A stretch of 10,063 bases of DNA from JALYIM01 sp040003205. Its GTDB lineage: Bacteria; Acidobacteriota; Terriglobia; Terriglobales; Acidobacteriaceae. A model generated the notes under the pieces. It saw only the letters and a list, made by a program, of their open reading frames with translations. It did no database searches and was not told the origin of the DNA. Location of the stretch: the NCBI GenBank assembly GCA_040003205.1, contig JBDUDA010000104.1, forward strand, positions 1-10,063, in the 5' to 3' direction. Positions 1 to 5,512 of the stretch are shown here, in pieces. Numbering within the stretch: position 1 is the stretch's first letter; each line of letters opens with the position of its first letter. The position numbers were made by a program, and so were the translations under genes.

Positions 1-678
1 GAGAAGCGAGTGCCCTCTGGGATTGCCTCGGTTGTGCTGGCATGTATACCCGTGTTCATGACACTTCTCGAAATCTTTTTCTTGGGAACTCAGCGTCTGA
101 CAGTCCGGCTCGCGTTGGCGCTGCTGGTGGGAATTCTGGGCGTTGCCGTATTGATGAATCATTCGTTGGGCCTGGGCGAAGTCCCCATTGATCGCGCGGG
201 AACGCTCGCCCTAATCTTTGCAGCGATCAGTTGGTCGGTTGCCGCAATTGTTGCTCGTCGTATTCCTTTGCCTCCGTCCAAACCCATGAGTGCCGGCGCA
301 CAAATGCTGACTGGAGGAGCACAGCTGTTTATTCTGGCGGCGATTACCGGCGAGTTCAAAGGCTTTCAAGCGTCGGAAGTTTCTTCCCGTGCCTGGTTCG
401 CGCTCGTCTACTTAATTGTTGCGGGATCAATTGTCGGGTTCACGGCATATGTGTGGCTCCTACACTACGAGTCTCCGACGAAAGTTGGCACCTATGCCTA
501 CGTAAATCCCGTGGTCGCCGTCGCGCTCGGATATTTCATTGGCGGGGAAGTCGTAGGCGCCCGCACTGTGCTGGGAACAGTATTGGTTCTGGTTAGCGTC
601 ATCGCGATTACCACCACGCCCAAGAAAGACACCGAATCCACGGCACAATTATCTCCCGCCGCCGCCGAACCCGAGTGA
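1..678 (+). CDS. EamA/DMT-family transporter, YedA-like (5' end cut by window edge)
   Basis: This is an inner-membrane permease of the drug/metabolite transporter superfamily, probably an exporter of small metabolites; the substrate cannot be told from sequence. The open frame runs to base 1 without a stop, so the GTG at 10 is internal and the true start lies upstream. The visible 225 residues contain about seven hydrophobic segments (roughly 9-29, 34-52, 66-84, 98-116, 131-154, 163-182 and 186-205). The second EamA repeat spans about 66-205, and its typical end motif AYVNPVVAVALGYFIGGE is at 166-183. Full-length members have ten segments, so roughly the first three are missing. A short Thr/Ala/Pro-rich cytoplasmic tail ends the protein. 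The match to E. coli YedA in the second half is from memory. It is not obviously linked to the copper genes that follow. Confidence 0.9.
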   Translation, partial: EKRVPSGIASVVLACIPVFMTLLEIFFLGTQRLTVRLALALLVGILGVAVLMNHSLGLGEVPIDRAGTLALIFAAISWSVAAIVARRIPLPPSKPMSAGAQMLTGGAQLFILAAITGEFKGFQASEVSSRAWFALVYLIVAGSIVGFTAYVWLLHYESPTKVGTYAYVNPVVAVALGYFIGGEVVGARTVLGTVLVLVSVIAITTTPKKDTESTAQLSPAAAEPE

Positions 679-680
679 AC

Positions 681-743
681 GCTAGAAACTAGACATGCGT
701 TTCAGGTTTGCTTACCTCATCCAACCTGAAGTAAAGTTCTAGC
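681..743. repeat. Imperfect two-tier inverted repeat between transporter and small exported-protein gene
   Basis: The outer arms, 681-690 and 735-743, pair over nine bases with one bulged A. The inner arms TTCAGGTT (701-708) and AACCTGAA (723-730) pair perfectly around a 14-nt loop. As RNA it would give a long interrupted hairpin. There is no T-run after it, so it is not a standard intrinsic terminator. It ends 2 nt before the GTG chosen for the next gene, so it could serve as a terminator-like 3' end, a leader structure or a relic of a small repeat. Pairing is seen directly; function is unknown. Confidence 0.5.
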
Positions 744-745
744 TG

Positions 746-1186
746 GTGCTTCGACGAACCGCAACTTCGGTGGCTGTCGTTTCAGTTTTGCTGGCGGGAA
801 TTCTGACGCAGACTGGATTCTGTGCGCTCGTATGTGACAGTCCTTTGGTGAAAGCGCGGAGTGATGCGCACTGCACTACGGCATCACCCTCTATGCCACA
901 GATGGTTCATGAGCATTCGTCCATGAATCATTTCGGGCGCGTCCCTTCTGTGAACTTCAGCGCCGCTCGATTATCGCGGACGTGCCCTTCAACTTGCACA
1001 AACAGTGAGCGCTTTGGTACCGCCAAGGATGTCGCTGTCGCTGGCGCAGCAGACAGCAGTGTCGCCGTCGTTGGCAACACCGCCGCATTCCTCCATTGGT
1101 CGCAAGCCCGTGAGTCTCGCTGTCAAGATAGTCCTCCCCTCTCCTCGTCTGCTTCGTCGGTCTCAGTTCTTATCCTGCGCGTATAA
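746..1186 (+). CDS. Small exported Cys/Met/His protein, putative copper-associated
   Basis: No family is recognised. The 146-residue product begins with two arginines and a hydrophobic stretch (about 8-22), which looks like a signal peptide ending near the Cys at 26. Mature features are six cysteines (26, 30, 43, 80, 84, 126), including a CPSTC motif at 80-84. Methionines and histidines cluster at 50-62 (M50, M53, H55, H57, M60, H62), as seen in extracytoplasmic Cu(I)-binding segments. The rest is Ser/Ala/Val-rich and ends in a short hydrophobic tail. The start is uncertain: the GTG at 746 is the first possible one after an in-frame TAG at 740-742, and it has no clear ribosome binding site. 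It lies 92 bp upstream of the multicopper oxidase in the same direction, so a periplasmic copper-binding role is plausible but inferred from context only. Confidence 0.6.
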   Translation: MLRRTATSVAVVSVLLAGILTQTGFCALVCDSPLVKARSDAHCTTASPSMPQMVHEHSSMNHFGRVPSVNFSAARLSRTCPSTCTNSERFGTAKDVAVAGAADSSVAVVGNTAAFLHWSQARESRCQDSPPLSSSASSVSVLILRV

Positions 1187-1278
1187 ACACCGCGCCATTC
1201 CCAATTTAAAGAAATAGCGATTCTCCAGCTTGGATTAATGCAGAGCGCCCGACTCTATCCATTGTTAGTGAGGCAAGC

Positions 1279-2766
1279 ATGAAAAACAGACGTGATTTTC
1301 TCAGAAACACTTTTGGTTTCGGCGCAGGTTTGGCCGCTGCACCGCGACTATTTGCAACAGGCCAGCAGAGGCGGGTGACCATGGATATGAGTCCGCACAC
1401 GACGGGTCGCCGCATCGTCGATGAAATTGCTTCCGTGCAGACCCCTGACATCCCACAACTGCCCTGGCGCATGGACGGAAAGGTAAAAGAATTTCATCTC
1501 ATCGCAGAGCCGGTGAAACAAGAAATCGTTCCCGGGCGCGTCGTTGATCTTTGGGGTTACAACGGCAGCGCACCCGGTCCGACGATTCAGATCAACCAGG
1601 GTGATCGCGTGCGCATCATCGTGGATAACCACCTCCCCGAGGCGACCTCCATGCACTGGCATGGCTTTGAAATTCCCAATGAAATGGACGGGGCTCCCGG
1701 CTCCAGTCAGGATCCGATTCCTCCCGGCGGCAGATTTGTTTACGACTTCACGCTTCATCAGGAGGGCACGTATTTTTATCACTCACATATGGCCATGCAG
1801 GAAATGATGGGAATGATCGGAGCATTTATCATGCATCCCCGTGAGCCCCACCATCCGCGCGTGGATAAAGATTTCGCGGTCATCATGCAGGAGTACGCGA
1901 TCCTGCCGAACAACTCCGTTCCGAATTCCATGAACATGGAATTCAACTGGCTCACCTTGAATGGAAAGTCCGGGCCGGCGACTACTCCGCTGATCGTCCG
2001 GTACGGGGAGCGCGTTCGAATTCGTTTGATCAATCTAGGCATGGACCACCACCCTATCCATCTGCATGGGCATACTTTTGTGGTGACCGGCAGCGAAGGA
2101 GGCCGCCAGCCTCAATCCACCTGGGGACCGGGCAACACGGTGCTGGTCGGCGTAGCCCAGTCACGCGACATCGAGTTCGTGGCCAGTAATCCTGGCGACT
2201 GGATGCTGCATTGTCATCTTCCGCACCACATGATGAACCAGATGTCATCCATGGTGGGCCCAATGTCGAGGAAAAGCGGGATGCCCGCGGGCCTCGATAT
2301 GGAGCGAGGGATGGGGATGCTTCGCCAGGGAAGCGCCACGTCCTCAGAAAATGGCCCCAGCCTGGGTCGCGGACTGGGAGTTGGCTCGACGGCGGAGCAG
2401 ACGGTTTCCAATTCCCCGTCGTTCTCCCCTGCGCATCATGAAGACTCAGAAAAAAACACGCGCGGAATGCAAATGTCCGCCCCTCAGGTCAGCGCTAATG
2501 CCAATTCCGTGCCAGGATTTCCGCAAGACGCGTTTATGGAAGGTCCAGCGATGGCCATGGATGAGATGGTGGGCAAACCAGAAAACTTCGGACTTCGGCC
2601 CGGCTGGAGCGGTTTTATGGCGGGGATGATGACGTTCATCCGTGTGCTGCCGCCCGACAAGTACGATCACATTGTCGAGCTGCGGAAAAAGCGGTCGGAC
2701 AATACAGAAATGCAGATGGATGAGTCGGACACCGATCAAAAAACAATGGAGCACAAACATGAATAG
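1279..2766 (+). CDS. Two-domain multicopper oxidase with Met/His-bearing C-terminal tail (Tat-exported)
   Basis: This is probably a periplasmic copper oxidase that detoxifies Cu(I) or oxidises small substrates with oxygen. The start is supported by GTGAGG five bases before the ATG. Residues 1-26 form a Tat signal (NRRDFLR, then a hydrophobic stretch). All four copper motifs are present: HWH at 126-128, HSH at 168-170, HPIHLHGH at 258-265, and HCHxxxHxxxxM from 311, with Cys312, His317 and axial Met322. The second and third motifs are only about 88 residues apart, so there are two cupredoxin domains (about 65-190 and 195-330), not three. The T1 site lies in domain 2. Residues 330-495 add a Ser/Gly/Met/His-rich linker, a more ordered segment around 411-470, and an acidic Met/His end (TMEHKHE). 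The next gene starts inside this one, indicating translational coupling. Confidence 0.92.
   Translation: MKNRRDFLRNTFGFGAGLAAAPRLFATGQQRRVTMDMSPHTTGRRIVDEIASVQTPDIPQLPWRMDGKVKEFHLIAEPVKQEIVPGRVVDLWGYNGSAPGPTIQINQGDRVRIIVDNHLPEATSMHWHGFEIPNEMDGAPGSSQDPIPPGGRFVYDFTLHQEGTYFYHSHMAMQEMMGMIGAFIMHPREPHHPRVDKDFAVIMQEYAILPNNSVPNSMNMEFNWLTLNGKSGPATTPLIVRYGERVRIRLINLGMDHHPIHLHGHTFVVTGSEGGRQPQSTWGPGNTVLVGVAQSRDIEFVASNPGDWMLHCHLPHHMMNQMSSMVGPMSRKSGMPAGLDMERGMGMLRQGSATSSENGPSLGRGLGVGSTAEQTVSNSPSFSPAHHEDSEKNTRGMQMSAPQVSANANSVPGFPQDAFMEGPAMAMDEMVGKPENFGLRPGWSGFMAGMMTFIRVLPPDKYDHIVELRKKRSDNTEMQMDESDTDQKTMEHKHE
2748..2751 (+). promoter_or_regulatory. Ribosome binding site that fixes the TolC-like start
   Basis: GGAG lies seven bases before the ATG at 2759, inside the 3' end of the oxidase gene. 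It supports 2759 over the upstream in-frame ATG at 2642, which would add 39 residues read out of frame across the oxidase gene in front of a clear signal peptide. Confidence 0.6.
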
Positions 2767-4063
2767 GTCCACGACGGAAGCGAGATTGTCTCGGCGCTTA
2801 CTTCACTTTTTGCTTCTCCTGATTGCATTGCCCGGGCTTTCGCAAAATCCTGCCGCAGGATCAAAGACGGCCACACTCGAGGAATTCGAGCAGATGGCTT
2901 TGCAGAATAATCCGGCGTTGGCGCAATCGGCGGCCAATATCCAAGCGGCAGAAGGTAAACGGCTTCAGTCGCATTTCTATCCGAACCCGATCGTTGGTTA
3001 CCAGGGAGAACAAATTAGAGGCGGCTCGTTTCACGGAGGAGAGCAGGGCTTTTTCGTCCAGCAGGATATTGTGCTGGGAGGAAAAATCGGGCTGGACCAA
3101 AACATATTAGAGCAGGAAGTTAACCAGGCAAAGACTGAAGCTGACCAGCAAAAATTACGAATCGTTACCCGTGTACGAACGTCCTTCATTCAGCAATTAG
3201 CCGCCCAGCAGATGCTTGAGCTGCGGAAAAACCTAAGCAAGCTCGCCGAGGATGCGGTCGAAAACTCCCGTCAACTCGCAAACGTCGGCCAGGCGGATGT
3301 CCCTGACGTTTTGGAAGCGGAAGTCGAAGCACAGCAGGCACAACTCGCAGTCATCATGGCGGAACAAAATCAGCAGCGGCGCTGGAGAACAATGGCTGCG
3401 GTTGTTGGCAATCCCCGGCTTCCTCTAATGCAGTTGGAAGGAAAGCTTGAAGACACACAGCCCGTCAATGCGGACGAACTTGTAGAAAGAATTATTAGCG
3501 AGAGTCCGGAGGTAACCCTCGCCGACCTAAAAACTAAAAGAGCAGAAGCTTCCCTAGCCCGCGCGAACAGAGAGAGCGTTCCCGACCTGCAACTGCGTGG
3601 TGGTTTACAGCGAAATGGCGAATTGCTGTCGGAGCCAGGTGGCAGGAGTGTTGGCTTACAGGGCTTCGCGGAAATAGGCATGCGAATCCCTATTTTCAAC
3701 CGCAACCAGGGAAACATCGCTGCTGCCGCTGCCGAGGCGGAGGCTGCGCGGCGGGAAGTGGAGCGCGTTAAGCTTGCCTTGAGAGAACGAGCGGCCGGGG
3801 TTGTGCAGACGTACACGTTCTCGCAGATTGCCGCTGACCGCTACAAGAACCAGATGATACCCACCGCGCGTAAAGCCTACGACATGTATAACAAAAAATA
3901 TCAGCAGATGGCTGCGGCTTATCCGCAGGTACTCATTGCTCGACGAACGCTGGTTCAACTGGAGGTTTCATACCTTTCAGCGCTGGAGGATCTCGCCACC
4001 AGTTCGCTTTCGCTGCAATCCTATTTGCTGATGGATAACCGCGAGACGTCATCACAACCCTGA
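2759..4063 (+). CDS. TolC/CusC-like outer membrane efflux protein
   Basis: This is an outer-membrane channel subunit of the kind used by tripartite metal or drug efflux pumps. The 434-residue product starts with a signal peptide (basic start, hydrophobic core about 14-25, likely cleavage near 28, LSQN). The TolC-type repeat opening TLEEFEQMALQNNP is at about 39-52. Long Gln/Ala/Glu-rich coiled-coil helices follow, interrupted by beta-strand segments, including VQQDIVLGGKIGL, typical of the CusC/CzcC branch. There is no N-terminal lipobox Cys, unlike E. coli CusC. Its start overlaps the oxidase stop by 8 bp, so the two are almost certainly co-translated and probably serve copper export. The usual adaptor and RND pump genes do not follow; the next gene is convergent. 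The partner pump must be encoded elsewhere, or the operon has been cut short. Confidence 0.9.
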   Translation: MNRSTTEARLSRRLLHFLLLLIALPGLSQNPAAGSKTATLEEFEQMALQNNPALAQSAANIQAAEGKRLQSHFYPNPIVGYQGEQIRGGSFHGGEQGFFVQQDIVLGGKIGLDQNILEQEVNQAKTEADQQKLRIVTRVRTSFIQQLAAQQMLELRKNLSKLAEDAVENSRQLANVGQADVPDVLEAEVEAQQAQLAVIMAEQNQQRRWRTMAAVVGNPRLPLMQLEGKLEDTQPVNADELVERIISESPEVTLADLKTKRAEASLARANRESVPDLQLRGGLQRNGELLSEPGGRSVGLQGFAEIGMRIPIFNRNQGNIAAAAAEAEAARREVERVKLALRERAAGVVQTYTFSQIAADRYKNQMIPTARKAYDMYNKKYQQMAAAYPQVLIARRTLVQLEVSYLSALEDLATSSLSLQSYLLMDNRETSSQP

Positions 4064-4076
4064 CGAACGCGTACGA

Positions 4077-4283
4077 TTATTCTGAATAGCCGTCTCCGTC
4101 TTCGTCCTCGGAATCTTCGTCATCAGACGGAATTTTGTCGTCCTCGTCATCATCGTCGTCGGACTCTTCGTCTTCGCGTTTTCGACTGAAATAGTTCTGA
4201 GAGCTGTAGGCAAGCGGCATCTGCTCGCCCGCGGTTTGCCCTTCAACGAACTGGGAAAAGTATCCAACCATATTGCAAATCAT
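4077..4283 (-). CDS. Possible small, very acidic protein (unrecognised)
   Basis: A 68-residue frame lies between the convergent TolC-like and LysR genes, 45 bp beyond the LysR stop and on the same strand. The first half is ordinary and slightly aromatic. Residues 37-68 contain 22 Asp/Glu out of 32, including a run of five Asp. Both codons are used for Asp and Glu within the run, so it is not a simple DNA repeat. An AGGGG lies one base before the first ATG (too close) and 13 bases before the ATG of Met5 (too far), so initiation is poorly supported. It could be a real small acidic protein co-transcribed with the regulator, or a chance frame in purine-rich sequence. Acidic tails of this type occur in nucleic-acid mimics and RNA polymerase delta, but no such assignment is made here. 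Confidence 0.4.
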   Translation of the reverse strand: MICNMVGYFSQFVEGQTAGEQMPLAYSSQNYFSRKREDEESDDDDDEDDKIPSDDEDSEDEDGDGYSE

Positions 4284-4300
4284 ACCCCTATGAGGTCGCT

Positions 4301-4314
4301 GAAAGCCCGCTTTC
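4301..4314. repeat. Short hairpin in convergent spacer
   Basis: GAAAGC and GCTTTC form perfect 6-bp arms around CC. The hairpin is 15 bp beyond the LysR stop and 238 bp beyond the TolC-like stop. It lacks a clear T-run on either strand, so a terminator role is only possible. No other structure was found in the 4064-4328 spacer apart from the small acidic frame. Confidence 0.3.
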
Positions 4315-4328
4315 GAGGACTCGCTCTT

Positions 4329-5261
4329 TTACAATTTTCGTTTCGCCGGAGCGGATTTTCGAGTGATGGCAGAGCCCTCATTGGCTGCTGCCTGCACAAC
4401 CTTCAGAAAAGCTAGCGCCTCCGGCCGCAGGGGCCGGTGGCGGGGATGAATCGCATCGAGGCTTCTGCGCAGCGAACCTTCATCCGGGATTTCCACGGTA
4501 CACAACTTCCCCGCACGTATTTCTCGCACGACCGCAAGCTGCGGCAGAAATGCCATGCCCAGCTCGCGCTCGACCATTCTCTTGGCGGTTTCGATCGTAT
4601 CGACTTCAAGCGCTACGTTGGGCAGCAAGCCAGCGCGGCGAAATAGGCTGTGGGTGAGCGTCCAATCGCTCGACCCGCGCTCATAGAAAATCAGCGGCCA
4701 ATTCGCCACTTCCTCCAGGCGTGCCCTCCGCACACCTTTGGGCGAATGCTTCGGATGCGCCACCAACAGAAGTGGATCATCCCGCAGACTGAATGTTTCA
4801 ATCTCAGGATGGTTCAACGAACGTGCCAGTCCAATCTCTGCCTGACCGCTCAAAACCATATCCAACACTTCTTTGGAGTGCCCAGAACGCAAATTAATCG
4901 ACAAGCTGGGGTAGGTCTTGTGAAAACGCTTCAAGACGTCGGGAAGGAAATAAACGCAAATGGAAAGTCCGGCAGCAATCTGCAAGGGCCCAGCGGCGGT
5001 GGTTTGAAGTTCCTGCACCGACTGGCGCGCGACCGAAGCCGTGCGCAGGACTTCCTCGGCGTGTGATTTAAAAATTTTCCCTGCCTCTGAAATCGTCAAT
5101 CCCGATCGGGAACGAGTGAACAGCTTCACGCGCAAGGACTGCTCCAAGGCTTTGATTCTCGCGCTTACCGCGGGCTGGCTTACTCGAAGGGCCTCTGCGG
5201 CGCGATGGAATCCCCCAAAGGTAGCCACAGCAAGAAATGTTTCGATCTGGCTAAGCTCCAT
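4329..5261 (-). CDS. LysR-type transcriptional regulator
   Basis: This is a DNA-binding regulator of about the usual LTTR length (310 residues). An N-terminal winged helix-turn-helix occupies about 1-60 (ELSQIETFLAVA, with the recognition region SQPAVSARIKALE at 28-40). A linker helix runs to about 90, and a periplasmic-binding-protein-like effector domain spans about 91-295 (GPLQIAAG at 91-98; a segment near the end with ERELGMAFLP). A basic tail rich in Lys/Arg ends the protein. The start is supported by GAAGG five bases upstream. It is divergent from the malate synthase/isocitrate lyase pair with 251 bp between starts, which is the classic arrangement for an LTTR controlling its neighbour. 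Its effector is unknown; a metabolite linked to acetate or glyoxylate use is an inference from position. Confidence 0.93.
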   Translation of the reverse strand: MELSQIETFLAVATFGGFHRAAEALRVSQPAVSARIKALEQSLRVKLFTRSRSGLTISEAGKIFKSHAEEVLRTASVARQSVQELQTTAAGPLQIAAGLSICVYFLPDVLKRFHKTYPSLSINLRSGHSKEVLDMVLSGQAEIGLARSLNHPEIETFSLRDDPLLLVAHPKHSPKGVRRARLEEVANWPLIFYERGSSDWTLTHSLFRRAGLLPNVALEVDTIETAKRMVERELGMAFLPQLAVVREIRAGKLCTVEIPDEGSLRRSLDAIHPRHRPLRPEALAFLKVVQAAANEGSAITRKSAPAKRKL

Positions 5262-5351
5262 GACGGCCTTCTCTCTAAACCAAGAGATCGGTTGCTGCTC
5301 TCAGCTAATTCAATCAGAATTCGGGCCCGCGATCAAGAATTTCTATCAGTC

Positions 5352-5367
5352 TAACATGAACATGTTA
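5352..5367. promoter_or_regulatory. Perfect 7-bp inverted repeat, candidate operator
   Basis: TAACATG and CATGTTA face each other around AA in the divergent LysR/aceB promoter region. The perfect dyad is seen directly. Use as a regulator site is inferred from position. Its symmetry does not fit the usual T-N11-A spacing, so it may be bound by another factor or be the lower-affinity site of the LysR protein. Confidence 0.4.
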
Positions 5368-5384
5368 TCGTAAGTTCTTGTGCT

Positions 5385-5401
5385 GATAACAAACAATTAT
5401 C
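5385..5401. promoter_or_regulatory. Candidate LysR-box (GATAA-N7-TTATC)
   Basis: Arms GATAA and TTATC surround seven bases. Within the dyad, T5387 and A5399 are separated by eleven bases, matching the LTTR T-N11-A rule with dyad symmetry. It lies 111 bp upstream of the malate synthase ATG and 123 bp from the LysR start, about three helical turns from the dyad at 5352-5367. Binding by the adjacent LysR protein is an inference. Confidence 0.45.
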
Positions 5402-5458
5402 GCAGCGATAGAAACATTCAGTTTGACCGGCGCCGGGCTGTCGCTCACAATCTGATTC

Positions 5459-5482
5459 CTGGCCGGAGTAAATTCCGGCCAG
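5459..5482 (+). promoter_or_regulatory. Stem-loop in the malate synthase leader
   Basis: CTGGCCGGA (5459-5467) and TCCGGCCAG (5474-5482) form a perfect 9-bp GC-rich stem with a 6-nt loop, ending 30 bases before the ATG and about 13 before the purine-rich ribosome binding site. There is no T-run, so it is not an intrinsic terminator. It may stabilise the mRNA or influence initiation. The same arms could also act as a DNA operator. Confidence 0.4.
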
Positions 5483-5512
5483 CCGATCCAGCCCACGGGG
5501 GAGTTTTACAGT

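Noticed and set aside
2642..2758. Upstream in-frame ATG giving a 473-residue TolC-like protein
   Set aside because: The added 39 residues overlap the oxidase tail and would bury a clear signal peptide; the ATG at 2759 has its own ribosome binding site.
4052..4267. A 71-residue - strand Thr/Lys/Arg-rich frame in the convergent spacer
   Set aside because: It is a shifted reading of the acidic stretch (Asp codons read as Thr/Met) and overlaps the TolC-like 3' end.
4650..5066. A 138-residue + strand frame opposite the LysR gene
   Set aside because: It is the antisense shadow of a well-supported LysR coding sequence and lacks any recognisable family features.
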